A stretch of DNA of 64,000 nucleotides from Tridacna crocea (GCA_943736015.1 OX031062.1:60128962-60192961), one strand, 5' to 3'; counted from the first letter of the stretch, positions 34,701 through 43,849 are shown. Notes: generated by a model not told the origin, from the sequence alone. Made by a program: numbers and translations.

Positions 34701-37153
34701 AATGTCTCCTCGACATTGTCTTGTCACAGTCACTTTAGACTGTCTTTTCTGCATTTTAATGATTTTTAGCAGTAAATTTACATAGATATCTTATCATAGC
34801 AGGTTTTTTTCCCCTGCAAATCATAAATATGGATTGCTTTACCTCTAGTTCGGAAACATGATAATTATGTTATACCCTCTAATATGAAGTCTTACCCCAA
34901 GTTTTTCAGCACAGGGTGTAAGTGTACCCTTGATATAAAAAGCTAGTAGGAACACTGAAATACATTGTACATGTTTCATAGTATCAGAGAATGAGTTTGA
35001 AAAAAGAGAAATATATGGGGATTAAGAGAAAAGATCCAGATCAGCCTAATGATCAGACTAACAGAATGCAAAATGATTAACATCATAGTCCATACCAACA
35101 AATAATTCTAACTCACTTCTGATTGCAAATTAAAATGAAATAAGAATTGGTTTTACAAATGTTTAAGAAAATGAGTCCAGAAATGGTGCCATTATTAGTA
35201 TGAATATTTAAACATGTAGGTCTATATTCTGTTGAATCATCTTGGTAGTTTAAATAAAAGATAGAGAGTTCTGTAATCCATTGCGCCAGTATATACATGT
35301 AATGTCTCCATGATACATAAATCTAAGTTAACAGTTTTTAAATGTTTATTTCTCGCGTATGAAAATTTATCCTGACTATGGGAATCTAACTTTGTCAAGC
35401 TGGAATCCAACTTTTCAGTCTGGAATCCAATTTTTGTCTGAGTTGGATTCCTGGAATCCAACTTTCAAAATCCTAGTGAGAACACTGCTGTAGAAAAGGC
35501 CTTTCAAAAATAATATGGAAAAAAGGACGCTATAAAAGCAAGATTGCACCATTTGAACCATACTGATATTGTTGTTTGCAAATACCGTACTTTCAATTTA
35601 GACAAGACTAACATTTTGTCATCTGGTAAAGGGTTAAACATGCAAATGTAACCATGTTGACTTGTTCCCCTCTAAAGAGAAATAACCCTTGAATCTTGAC
35701 AGTTGTTGTATGGGGTGGATTGTCTCCTTTGAAATACTTAACTCATTACCAAATGACACTATGGTATTTTAGGCTTGTCCAAATCGAAAGCATTTAAAGA
35801 CGACGAAATAAAAGTGACTGAAAATTTGAAGTTTGTTTTGTGAAGGGTAGAAATTACTGTATTGCGGGAAAAGGAGAAAATGCTGGTAACCACAAAACTT
35901 CTAAAAACTTCTTTCTCAGGGTCGTCAGAAGTAAGGATTGTGTGGTAATGGGTTAAATTCGAACAATACACCTGCACAAATTTTCAAGTGCTATAGTACA
36001 ATAATACCAACATAACATTCATGCCAAGAAATATCCTATCAAAACTGTAAGAATAAGTAGATTAGCCTTACTGACGGAACCCACCTTTTCCCTATTCACC
36101 TGTTTGATCAATTTGAAATACCCTGCATTGTTATAAGTAACTGAAGTCTTTAACAAACAATCCCCTGCAGTGTTTTGCTGAGGCTGGGTATTTGCGATTT
36201 TCTCGCTAAACAATTCGAAATGTCACAGAATAAATTGGTAACAGTGATTTTTTTTTTCACATATCAAAAGTCGTGAAATCAGTTGTGTAACTGTTACAAT
36301 TTAGTGTTTTTCCTGGGCTCCGAAGGGTATGTGCAAAATGAAATTTGGTTGGACGTAGACTGAAAGCATCAACTAAGCATTGTGTACTTTTCATGGCGCA
36401 GTATGTTCTCCAATCTAACTCAGACAAGGGTTTCGTCGCCATGTCGAAAAAGCCAGGCATTGTCCTAAGCTTCAATAGTAAGCCAAAGCATGTAACAATC
36501 AGAGCTCAAAGTATGATAATGTTCTGATTCCCAGTACCGCTTCCACTCAATCCAAACTGTCAGAAGATATTGAAAAATACCTGTATGGTAGTTCTTACAA
36601 TTTAACCCTTTACCACACAAAGCCAAATTTTGATGCTCCTGGAAAAGAAGCCTTGATTTGGTGGAATGTTATCTGCAAACTTCAAACAGCATAATGTAAA
36701 ACGCCCCACCATAAATCACGAGAACCTATGAAAATCAAATTTATGTGTCAAAACATTGCAACTGGTTTATGGATTCATTTTGTATACATCAAATACAATA
36801 TTTTGAATACATCAAATACAATACTTTTGAACCTAATGAAGCTGAAAATTTCATTAAATTTGTTGTAACTCAAAAAACAATGCCACGTGTAAGCATTGAG
36901 TGTATAGCAGAGGGGCGTTTTAAGGTATTATATGCCCTTCAAACAACGATATGACTTCGAAATGATTACCTAGCCCACATCTCCCTAACGGTATCGCTTT
37001 CAGCTGAATGGGAGACGGTTTTATGAATCCAGCATTCTTCAGCCCATTCAAGACCTTGTCAGACAGAAGTAACCCATCGAAACTTATGTTTTCAGATATC
37101 AGTACATCATTTGTGCGGTACTTCTCACTAATTCTATGGGCAACAGTGGCCAT
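17638..37153 (-). CDS. DDX20: DDX20 / Gemin3, DEAD-box RNA helicase of the SMN complex
   Basis: Ten exons, in transcript order 36970-37153, 33369-33463, 31502-31670, 30843-30954, 29327-29469, 27718-27856, 26488-26629, 25155-25260, 22307-22408 and 17638-19706, sum to 3261 nt: 1086 residues plus stop (human 824). Helicase motifs are in order and intact: Q motif (F43 to Q50), Walker A AKSGTGKT at 67-74, PTRE at 99-102, GSPGR at 147-151, DEAD at 172-175, SAT at 203-205, STDLTARGID at 325-334 and HRIGRAGR at 355-362. GSPGR rather than the usual TPGR, and the [11 protein letters not shown] segment, are DDX20 signatures. Family knowledge: DDX20 is Gemin3, part of the SMN complex that loads Sm rings on snRNAs. 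The tail (400-1086) is mostly disordered, with an Asp/Ser run, a Trp/Tyr-rich segment and a lysine tail. The ATG at 37153 is the only one fitting the conserved N-terminus. Confidence 0.96.
20297..20525 (-). mobile_element. Family A MITE, intact (229 bp), in minisatellite
   Basis: Left flank ..CACAGA then TTAACCCTTTACCAAACGAC; right GTTTGGTAAAGGGTTAA then ACAGC. Neighbouring minisatellite units show the uninterrupted GATTAAACAGC. Confidence 0.95.
21061..21244 (-). mobile_element. Family A MITE, left end shortened, in minisatellite
   Basis: Flanks ATTCATTAA and TTAAACAG match the empty minisatellite unit. About 45 bp is missing after the left TTAA. Confidence 0.88.
21585..21676 (+). mobile_element. 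Family A left half only
   Basis: TTAACCCATTACCACACAAT up to AAAATGCTGGTAACCAG, then the match stops at the hairpin tip. Confidence 0.85.
22307..22408 (-). CDS. DDX20: DDX20 exon 9
   Basis: Encodes (G)[19 protein letters not shown] then [14 protein letters not shown] plus one base, the end of the helicase core. Human has GTLGLTVTYCCRGEEENMM and INLLPLPDP. The donor is gtaggt. Confidence 0.92.
22435..22618 (+). mobile_element. Family A copy, hairpin destroyed
   Basis: TTAACCCTTTACCACACAAT at the left and ATCTTCTGCAAATGCTTTAG to GAAGGGCTAA at the right. The central arms are mostly deleted. Confidence 0.75.
22955..24363. repeat. Tandem array, about 160-bp units
   Basis: Starts GAGCCGTCAGAGACGGGTTA. 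Units carry CCCCCTTTTTCCATGACA and AAATTGAAAAACACA, with period near 160 bp (23664, 23823, 23986). It ends with GACGGACGGACGGAC and CTCCGCCTACGGCGGGGGA. Confidence 0.8.
24677..24904 (+). mobile_element. Family A MITE, near intact
   Basis: TTAACCCATTACCACACAAT to GTTAATGAGTTA. The hairpin is almost perfect. Confidence 0.9.
24933..25038. repeat. 16-bp tandem repeat
   Basis: About six units of GGCTTTTTTACCTATG with minor changes, 117 bp 3' of DDX20 exon 25155-25260 in transcript order. Confidence 0.88.
25155..25260 (-). CDS. DDX20: DDX20 exon 8 (motifs V and VI)
   Basis: Encodes [19 protein letters not shown] then [16 protein letters not shown] plus one base. It contains ARGID and the HRIGRAGR arginine fingers. 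The donor is gtgagt. Confidence 0.96.
25340..25568 (-). mobile_element. Family B MITE, intact
   Basis: TTAACTCTTTATCCCATAAG to TCTATGGAGTAAAGGGTTAA. The hairpin arms are perfect around CTCGTCACGAG. Confidence 0.92.
25967..25987. repeat. Poly(G) run of 21
   Basis: Twenty-one consecutive G on the plus strand, in a DDX20 intron. Confidence 0.95.
25992..26216 (+). mobile_element. Degenerate family A copy
   Basis: CCCTTTACCACACAATCCCA at the left; the rest is much diverged, with GCGGTTAACCAC at the hairpin tip. Confidence 0.55.
26228..26455 (-). mobile_element. Family A MITE, intact
   Basis: TTAACTCTTTATCAAATGAA to GTGAGGTAAAGAGTTAA. Confidence 0.9.
26488..26629 (-). CDS. DDX20: DDX20 exon 7
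   Basis: Encodes (R)[19 protein letters not shown] then [16 protein letters not shown] and [12 protein letters not shown]. It matches human HLADILSSKGFPAECISGN and CRVLISTDL. The donor is gtaagt. Confidence 0.95.
26685..26877. mobile_element. Family C MITE, degenerate
   Basis: GAGCACCAGATAGAGGGAGT at the left and CATCATCTTATCTC..TAGCTCT at the right, with GGGTACTCATTAGAATTGTC at the centre. It starts 56 bp upstream of the DDX20 exon at 26629. Confidence 0.8.
27005..27520. repeat. Tandem array, about 152-163-bp units
   Basis: TATGCTCCGGACAAGCAGAA or close recurs near 27020, 27181, 27334 and 27497. Units share CAAAGGGAAATAACTCAAAG and GCACTCCGTTTTATTGCAAC. Confidence 0.88.
27718..27856 (-). 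CDS. DDX20: DDX20 exon 6
   Basis: Encodes (G)[19 protein letters not shown] then [17 protein letters not shown] and CLVFSNIQT plus two bases. It aligns with human LKQYYKVVNSYPLAHKVFE and NQALVFSNLHSR, motif IV region. It starts RecA domain 2. Confidence 0.94.
27975..28188 (-). mobile_element. Family A MITE with mirrored hairpin change
   Basis: TTAACTCTGTACCAAATGAC to GTGTGGTAAAGAGTTAA. Arms read AAAAGAAGAAAA and TTTTCTTCTTTT against consensus AAAAGGAGAAAA. Confidence 0.9.
28419..28671 (+). mobile_element. Family A copy
   Basis: CTAAGCCCTTTCCCAAACAA to CTTTTGGTAAAGACTTA, with a poly(A)-like insertion after the hairpin. Confidence 0.8.
29062..29289 (+). mobile_element. Family A MITE, intact, near DDX20 splice donor
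   Basis: TTAACTCTTTACCACACAAT to TGTGTGGTAAAGAGTTAA. The right TTAA is 37 bp from exon 29327-29469. Confidence 0.92.
29327..29469 (-). CDS. DDX20: DDX20 exon 5 (SAT motif)
   Basis: Encodes (N)[19 protein letters not shown] then [17 protein letters not shown] and [11 protein letters not shown] plus one base. It holds motif III SAT. The donor gtatgt at 29326 lies 37 bp from the edge of a MITE ending at 29289. Confidence 0.96.
29500..29698 (-). mobile_element. Family A MITE, left end shortened, near DDX20 acceptor
   Basis: TTAACTAGCCCAAATTGAAA to CTGTGGTAAAGGATTAA. Starts 30 bp upstream of exon 29327-29469 in transcript sense. Confidence 0.88.
29699..29819 (-). mobile_element. Family A right-end fragment
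   Basis: TCTGGTTACTGGCATTTTTT to TCTGGTACAGAGTTAA. Confidence 0.65.
30053..30256 (+). mobile_element. Family A MITE lacking one hairpin arm
   Basis: TTAACCTTTTACCACTTAAT to GTGTTGTAAAGAGTTAA. The left arm is cut to GAAAACACTGTAACCAGC. Confidence 0.85.
30843..30954 (-). CDS. DDX20: DDX20 exon 4 (DEAD box)
   Basis: Encodes (G)[19 protein letters not shown] then [17 protein letters not shown]. It carries the DEAD catalytic tetrad at residues 172-175. One residue is missing relative to human EEGSFQEQI. Confidence 0.96.
31032..31257 (-). mobile_element. Family A MITE
   Basis: CTAACTCTTTACCACACAAC to GTGTGGTGAAGGGTTAA. The hairpin tip is CTGGTCATCAG. Confidence 0.85.
31258..31453 (-). mobile_element. 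Family A copy, ends decayed, next to DDX20 exon
   Basis: Abuts the previous copy. The hairpin has an expanded symmetric tip CTGGTTAATACCAG. It ends about 50 bp from exon 31502-31670. Confidence 0.7.
31502..31670 (-). CDS. DDX20: DDX20 exon 3 (motifs Ia, GG)
   Basis: Encodes [20 protein letters not shown], then [16 protein letters not shown], then KCHIAVGSP plus one base. It matches human [13 protein letters not shown] and HVFIGGTPLSQD. Confidence 0.96.
32384..32572. mobile_element. Family C MITE (189 bp)
   Basis: CAGAACTCCAGATAGAGGGG to CTATCGGGAGCTCTG. The central palindrome GTACTCATTAGAATCGTCTC and its complement are perfect. Confidence 0.9.
32912..33147 (+). mobile_element. Family A copy, decayed
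   Basis: TTAACTTTTAACAACACAAT, hairpin tip GCTGGCACCAGC, right end GCTTGGTATAGAGTAA. Confidence 0.7.
33369..33463 (-). CDS. DDX20: DDX20 exon 2 (Walker A)
   Basis: Encodes (D)[20 protein letters not shown] and then [11 protein letters not shown], including motif I AKSGTGKT. The acceptor is ttttcag and the donor gtactt. Confidence 0.96.
33480..34900. other. DDX20 intron 1, 3' part: nothing recognised
   Basis: AT-rich DNA with a short near-duplicate pair (33481-33535 and 33540-33600) and a CA run at 34664-34681. I see no exon or intact element. Confidence 0.5.
35345..35470. repeat. Short dispersed motif cluster
   Basis: GGAATCCAACTTT or close occurs about four times, once inverted as GTTGGATTCC. 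Confidence 0.6.
35490..35637 (+). mobile_element. Family A right-half fragment
   Basis: TTGTTTGCAAATACCG..CATCTGGTAAAGGG and TTAA. Confidence 0.65.
35738..35956 (-). mobile_element. Family A MITE, one arm shortened
   Basis: TTAACTCATTACCAAATGAC to GTGTGGTAATGGGTTAA. The hairpin stops after GCTGGTAACCA. Confidence 0.88.
36601..36690 (+). mobile_element. Family A left-end fragment
   Basis: TTAACCCTTTACCACACAAA then GAAAAGAAGCCTTG. No hairpin is left. Confidence 0.65.
36970..37153 (-). CDS. DDX20: DDX20 exon 1 (start, Q motif)
   Basis: Encodes [20 protein letters not shown] through [20 protein letters not shown] and GL plus one base. The Q-motif Gln is residue 50. The donor is gtaatc. The phase joins exon 2 to make GLDLIVQ, exactly as in human. 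Confidence 0.95.
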
Positions 37154-37334
37154 TCTAACGCTTCTGAAGCTTGAAATGAAAGAAATCAGGATATTTATGC
37201 ATCTGCATGCAGTGCACGAAAGGGTGACGCCATCTTTGTTTCGTCTGCATGTCGTATTTGCAAACGCCCTTTCGATTGGTTAATGTCACCATTAAAGCAA
37301 AGTGTTAACATAAAACGACAAAGGTAGTCAAACG

Positions 37335-38090
37335 GTTCCGGCTTGTTCGTCCCAAATTCAGTTCGTCCTGGGCTTGTTCGTCCCCGGTCTTATTCGTCCA
37401 AGCTCGTTCGTCCGGGCTTGTTCGTCCCACACCACCTTTTCGATCTTACTGGAAGATGATCGCTATGTGCCTCTAAAATGAATTGTTATTTTACGCATAA
37501 AAGTACTTGGAATAAAACTTTCTTATGCATTGTTTTTGCCTCTCTCAAAGTCATATTTAAACAGAACAGAAACTTTATTGATGATTCAAGACCTGAACAC
37601 AAAATGCCTCCGAACAGATTCTTGCCTAGGCTAGCCGCTTTACAACACAATATTAATTGAAAATCCAGATATACATGTTTCTATATTATAATTTTTTATT
37701 TAAATTCTTTCCTAAATGCCAGGATGGGGATGATTTCATTGACATTTTTCATTTACTTAAGTTTCTTCTCTAAACGTAACGATGGGAATGACACCTTTGC
37801 TATTTTTTCATTTACTTTGGTTTCTTCTATAAACATGATGAGGATTTTTTTTAAACAGTTATATACTGTTCGGTTAAGAAAAAATGGAAAGCGATATATA
37901 ATGCACAGTTAAAACCTTTTCAAATTCATAATCAGTGAAGAACCTCTATGAATACCTTTGGTTGGCAGATACATAAGTTGGGATGAACAAGCCCGGATCA
38001 ACGAGAAATCAGTTGGGATGAACAAGCCGGGATGAATGAGCCTGGACAAACAAGCCCGGGTGAACAAGCCCAGGGACGAAAAAGTCTGTT
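37335..38090. mobile_element. Foldback element with tandem-repeat arms
   Basis: Left arm (37339-37428) is four to five units like GGGCTTGTTCGTCC. Right arm (37978-38083) is the same motif inverted, GGACGAACAAGCCC and variants. The centre is about 550 bp of AT-rich DNA with no transposase frame. Confidence 0.85.
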
Positions 38091-38846
38091 ACCAGGCACA
38101 AAGCTAAGCCTAAACGTAACCGCCTTAACTACACCATGGATTTTTATTACGAAATGGACAAAATTGAAATCATTTTAGCGAAATGGAAATCGTCTCTGAC
38201 ATACATTGATATCTACCGGTATACTTGATATGGGATCACATTAATCATGTGTTGATATCATTTCAACATGTTTTAATAAATACTACATGATATTCTGCAC
38301 TTTTCACTCATAATTTAGCCTTTTGGTAATGAAAGTGGTGGGTGAAATGAAAGTTTGATGAAATTGAAAATAAATTGGACTTAAAAAAAAAATGAAATGA
38401 AAATGGGGAGATTCTGTATTTTCAATCAATTTCAAAAGAATGTAACACACACTTTTGGTATTTCTTTTTTATTGTGCCAGATGGAAATTTCGAGACAAAA
38501 TGGAAATTGATCGACAAAATCAAGGATCATATGTAGATCTCTGAAGAAATAGAAATTTTCATGCCTCAAATTTCATACTTACTTAAGGTCAAAATAATTT
38601 TTTAATTGTATCATTTCAATATGTTTTTAAAGTATACTGGACAACATATGCAATTTTTCGGTCAATGTTCATATTTCAGTGTCAAAATTGTCTTTTATTC
38701 AATGAACATTTGGCTATGAAATGGAAATAGTTTCATGAAATGGAAATTACTGACCTGAATTAGAGGTTAGCCCTGCTGAAATGAGGCTAACAAGCATATA
38801 TTGCGTTGATCACGACAACTGTATCATGAGTGTTTAGTTTCCTTGT

Positions 38847-39061
38847 TTAACCCATTACCACACAATCCCTACTTTTGACAACCCTGAGAAAGTAGTCATT
38901 AGAAAACATTGTGGGAAAAGGAGAAAATACTGGTAACCAGCATTTTCTCCTTACCCCACAATGTTTTCTACACTTCACAACACAAATTCCAAAATTTTAT
39001 TTTGTCATCTGCAAATGCTTTCAATTTGGACCTTAAACTTTGTTGTTTGGTAATGAGTTGA
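38847..39061 (+). mobile_element. Family A MITE
   Basis: TTAACCCATTACCACACAAT to GTTTGGTAATGAGTTGAA. The right TTAA is mutated. Confidence 0.88.
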
Positions 39062-39180
39062 ATAATAGAAAATATTATTTGCTATGGATAATTTTCCATA
39101 ATTTGAAATTGCAGTCCATGTCACACCACGTGGAGGCACTCTCGACCCCTCTCGACCATGTCCCTTTCTTTTTCCTTTTA

Positions 39181-39715
39181 GGCTGCGATCACATAGAACT
39201 ATAGTGTATACAGTATTCGGTATACGCTATACGGGCATGGCTAGTCATACAGAGTAGCACACGCGCCCTACTAGGTCTTTGGCGCCGATCCTACGGACAC
39301 ATCCAACGAAGAAGATTTGGCCCTGCTTCTGCTAGCCGATGCTGAGGAGGAGGTCCCTGGTCGAAAAAAAGAACGACATCATAGCACACTTGAAATCATC
39401 CATGGCTACCTGTTAAAATCATTTGTTTAATGTTGTAACATGTATATATGAAGGCATGTGCAATGAAATTGCAATAAAGTGAGTACAAATGAAACCTATT
39501 GTTTCTAAATTATCTTATTGTATGCAATAAGTCATGATAGCGGAAATTCAGAATGCTTGTACTCACGAAATCCAGCTGACACATTCGAACAGGACGGTAT
39601 ACGGCTGTTTAGAATAGTGCCCTCTTATGTGACCTTAATGGATTCAAACTATTCGCATGCCCTGCATAAAAGTGCACCGTATACCCAAAAACTATAGTTC
39701 TATGTGATCGCAGCC
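39181..39715. mobile_element. Harbinger-like non-autonomous element
   Basis: Terminal inverted repeats GGCTGCGATCACATAGAACT and its complement, 24 bp perfect. Inside, around 39310-39430, a short frame reads EEDLALLLLADAEEE and KKERHHSTLEIIHGYLL, which resembles the N-terminal part of PIF/Harbinger nucleases. Flanking trinucleotides TTA and ATA do not make a clean target duplication. Confidence 0.65.
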
Positions 39716-39821
39716 ATATGCACACATTTCTATTTCGTTTATTATAATGCAACTTTTACAAAATGGGGATAATGGCAAAAAACTTTTAATCAACATACAC
39801 AGATAGAACTTATTAAAAGTC

Positions 39822-40018
39822 TTAACTCTTTACCTAACAACAAAATGAAAGACTTTTCCAAATTGAAAGATGTTGCAAATAACAAAGTAATTGTTACTCT
39901 AATATTGAAATTTGTTTGAGGAAAGGTAAAAATTATTTTGAAAGGGGAAATAGAGATATTTTGGTAACCTTCTTTCTCGATATTTTCAAAAGACTTGTTC
40001 TTTGGGGGTCTTAAATTA
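39822..40018 (-). mobile_element. Family A copy, diverged
   Basis: TTAACTCTTTACCTAACAAC, diverged hairpin, right end near TCTTAAATTAA. Confidence 0.65.
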
Positions 40019-40199
40019 AACAAGAAGGACCTGAAGGGCCTGAAATCACTCAAATGGCAGAGATTTAGCTTTTTATGCTAGCATACATTATGAATTCATG
40101 ATGCAAAAAGACAAAAAATACAAAAATGTACTATTGCAATTGGGCTTGAACCCATTAAGACAGCAATATATATGCAGGCATTGTGAATTGAGCAAACAG

Positions 40200-40252
40200 T
40201 CTGCGAAGACCAGTCCCAAAGATAGCATCGGAGCAGACACTTTCAGACTAAG
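40200..40252. repeat. End fragment of the 529-1386 element
   Basis: Matches the segment GCGAAGACCAGTCACAAA..AGCATCGGAGCAGACAC seen at 534-572 and 1328-1370. Confidence 0.7.
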
Positions 40253-41185
40253 GGTAGAATCAGCTTAACTGAGGAATAATTTTTATGGCCAAAGGGAGAA
40301 AACTCGTGTATACTGACACCACTTTTTAATGACAGAGTTACATCCCTTATATTTGTGGACAGCATAAAACCAAAGACGAATAAACATTGATCACTGCAGT
40401 TTGTGAACATGGTGAAGGTGACCTGTATCGAAAAAAATGTTCGTAAGGCTGTCATTGTTTTATGGTATAGTTTAAGACAGGCTCTTAGACGCTGCTTCTT
40501 CTAAAAGTATCATGAATTTAGACAAAAAAAAAAGCCACGTATTGCAGCCGGGGTTACTATTTTGTGAACAAACGGTAGTCTCCCTTGTATTTCGTCACAT
40601 TTGTAAACAAGGCGACCGCCAAAAATTAAAAATGGAAGTAACAATTCAGTTATCAAAGTAAGAGCTCACGCGGATTATATATAACTTTAAAAAAATATTC
40701 AACTGATGAATGTATAGGATACGGCTTTCTTATGTTACAATTGAAGCTCACAAACCAACGACATGTTTTCGTGCAATTAAGTTTTCGAGGTTATCAACAA
40801 ACATCGTTAATATGGACCAAATCATCGAATTTCAGTGGTTTCTTTGATCATTGACCGTAAGGTAAAGGGGACAGAAAGTAAAAGAATACCTGAATCTTTT
40901 AAGCTAATAAATGAAGATGAAAGCTACGTTTTCCCACGATATTATCAATGTTGATTTCAGTCCATTTTTTAAAAGTTGAAGTTGGTTATAAGAGGGGAGG
41001 CCACTCTCTATTAATTTGAAAACTTAACCCTTCAACAATAAGGGAGAGTACTCTTCATTACTAATAGATACACAGATTGTGTGAGTTCTTTCCCTTTGAC
41101 TATAAAATCACAATAGAAACAGAAGGTGACCATTACCAGATCCGAGGCCGGTTCACAATGATATTTACTAGCTTTAATTTCTCAC
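40252..41185. repeat. Duplicated segment, copy 1
   Basis: Collinear with 44327-45506. Shared blocks include AAGGGAGAAAACTCGT, AAAACC(A/G)AAGACGAATAAAC, AACAAGGCGACCGCC, CAACGACATGTTTTCGT and AATAAGGGAGAGTACTCTTC. Confidence 0.85.
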
Positions 41186-41335
41186 GTTTCCATTTTTGTG
41201 GTATTTGTCGAAGACAATACCACTATGAGTTCAAGATTGAATTTTGATAACCATGTATCTTATTTTGTACAGTGAATCTAATACTCCATCGCGTTTACGT
41301 ACACAGCAGTAGAAAGAGATTGAGTTCAAGTAGTT

Positions 41336-41483
41336 CCGGTGTAATGCAGAAAAATGACCCCCATTACAAAATGACCCCGGGTCATTTCTCGACGTAGAGG
41401 AATGACCCATAGGTCATTATTCTACGTCGAGAAATGACCGTAGGTCATTTTGTAATGGGGGTCATTTCTCTGCATTACACTGG
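41336..41483. mobile_element. Palindromic MITE (148 bp)
   Basis: GTGTAATGCAGAAAAATGAC mirrored by GTCATTTCTCTGCATTACAC. ATGACCCCCATTACAAAATG and its complement continue the arms nearly to the centre. TCGACGTAGAGG and CTACGTCGAG flank the middle. Confidence 0.9.
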
Positions 41484-42936
41484 CTTAAATTTTGCCGGAA
41501 TATCCCGGATGTTTGTAGCTTGAAAATGCTTCAAACGCTTTGGAATATCATTACTACGTTCTCTGTCCTAACCACATACTAACAGACAAAGCAATGATTA
41601 TATGCTCTTTTATTGCAAAAAAAGCCAGACGGGTTGAAAAACGTAATTTCAAGCGTAATAACTCGGCCGTTTTCAAAAAAAAGTCGGCCGTCATTGACAC
41701 GGATAAATTAATCAACCTCCGAAAGGTCCCGGGCTTTAGCCTAAGAATATAATACTCGGCATAAAGTAGTTCAATTTAAATAGATGAATATTGCCATTTT
41801 CTTCATAATTTGCATAATCTAGGACATTTCAATTTAAATCTTGATTTGCAGATCTTCTATATGATACATATTTCTACATATGCCAGCGTATCCATTTTGT
41901 CATAGCGTACCCAAACTCTGTAGAGTCTATACCGAGTCTATACCGAGACAGCGTACCCAAACTTTGTAGAGTTTTAGTTCAACCATTTTGTGCAAAACCG
42001 AAGGAAATAAACCCAGTTAAACTAATTTTTTCTCAGGCGAATGACTTTTACGGTGGCACTCAAATATGTAATTTGAAATGGCATATTAAAATACATTGGA
42101 CGAGGCCATCGATCGTTGAGATACTTATTTTTGATAGAAACTTCTTTTTCCTCTCCTAGATCTATTGCCTACTTGTCTATCTTTTTTTTCACAATTTTGC
42201 TGTAGATCTATAGATATCAATTAAAATTTGACTTTTTTTCTTTAAATTACATGTAGAAATTTCCCTAACAAGAGGCCTACCTTGGACTTGGAGCGTAGCT
42301 CTGTTTTTTTTTTTGTGTGTGTGTGGCTTTATTTCCGCTGGAGCACTCTACCGAGTAGTCCGTAGAGGAAAATCACTTACGAGTCTAACATTAGGGCTAG
42401 CCTTTGTTTTTAGGGTGGAGAGTTGTTTGTCAATCCTGTATCAAGTGGGGTTCGGGGAAACCTATCCTCCCCCCACAAAAAAAAAAAAATAATAAAAAAT
42501 AGTGATTTAGAGTGCTAGTGAAACTGAAATAAATAGACTACATCTTTCTTTTATAAGTACTTGCTGAGTTACATAGTTCTAGCTCTATTGTAAGCCGGTT
42601 GAAATAGTGTTCCCGCCATGAACGGACTTCTGACGACAGCCTTGATCAGAAAAACTGGAATAAAATTATTTTTGCATTGGTATTAATTCATGAATAAAGA
42701 TATAAGTTTTGCTAGTAGTTTAATTTTACTCTTGCATACAAGGATGATACGCTGTTAACATGTATGCCCTACATTCGGCATTACTCGGGTGATGGGAGAC
42801 ATCAAGTCCCTCGGCTGTATTTGGCAGCGTCATATCAGGCATGTGGAATCTTTGAAAAATATGATATGCGTAAACAACGCATAGAAGAACAAACTGACTG
42901 CGATAAGTACAGTTTTGTGGATGGTACGTCCTCACA

Positions 42937-43046
42937 ATGGCATCCGGCGTTTTAAAGGAAGCTCCAAAAGAATCTGTAATTCAGGAGTGCCAGGAATCAA
43001 TGCCATTCTCCTGGGACCGCCAGAGTCAGGCAAAGGAACCCATTGA
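42937..43046 (+). pseudogene. Adenylate kinase 2 first-exon remnant
   Basis: From ATG at 42937 the frame reads MASGVLKEAPKESVI. After a frameshift near 42982 a second frame (from 42984) reads GVPGINAILLGPPESGKGT and stops at TGA 43044-43046. This is the start of an adenylate kinase: the P-loop of AK2-type enzymes reads LGPPGAGKGTQ. Two lesions are visible, the frameshift and Glu in place of a P-loop Gly. No donor GT follows the GKGT codons and no further AK exons are seen nearby. It is probably a duplicated or captured AK2 first exon that has decayed. Confidence 0.7.
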
Positions 43047-43479
43047 GCAGTTTAAATATGACGAAATTTACTAATATCTTGAAATAGTCTTTAAAGAATT
43101 ACTCTTAAAAACTTATCAAATTCATTCATACATTTTCGTTGAAAAAAAATCCGTTGCGTATATAAGGGCTACCGGGATGCCAAAAGCCTTTTAAGGGAAC
43201 ACATTTTTTTGTAAATTTATGATACTTAATTTTTTTAATGATTCGTATTTTTTCCACATTTACTTCCGAGTGATATACGTATCTTTTAATTTGATAAGAT
43301 GAGAAAAAGCTAAATGCCAACCTTTAAGGTCGTGAAAACTCGGGCTTGTATGGTGTAGGGTTAAGTTTACTCATTTTTTTTTTTTACTTTTGAAATGGTA
43401 CAAAAAAAAAAAAAATCTTGATGAAGAATTTTCTGTTTACGACTTAAACATTATGAAACAGCGGCGATTATGCGTACAG

Positions 43480-43650
43480 CTTCAAAAATAACGTACAGAC
43501 ACTTAAGTCGTAAATTCGGTATCAGGAGAACTCGTACCACGGAGAACTCGTACCCTGGAGAACTCGTACCCCAACCCCAAGAGTATGAGTTCTCCAGAAA
43601 AGTTGTAACCTCGATACAAGTTCTCTGGATTCTCGTACCCCCACTAATTA
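43480..43650. repeat. GAGAACTCGTACC repeat cluster
   Basis: Three direct copies of GGAGAACTCGTACC (43524-43570) are followed by inverted versions such as GAGTATGAGTTCTCC. A short relative lies at 47472-47527. Confidence 0.7.
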
Positions 43651-43849
43651 TACATATATACATATATAGTTTTGCACCATGTTGTCAACTTTTGTTTTTA
43701 TGCCGTTATTGTATTTTAGATTTGATGAAAATGCTCTCTTTTTTTGGTACATGTGTTGAAGAGACATAAATAAAGTAAAGAAATTTGTGTGTTTTCTCAT
43801 GCAGTATTTATATTTTGTTTGATAATCTGGAGTTAAATTTCTTCTCAAG

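Noticed and set aside
36257..36527. Overlapping frames on both strands in DDX20 intron 1
   Set aside because: No homology recognised and codon content looks random; possibly an unrecognised remnant, but unsupported.
42726..42935. Frames on both strands just upstream of the AK2 remnant
   Set aside because: Probably the 5' flank that came with the AK2 fragment; no protein similarity seen.
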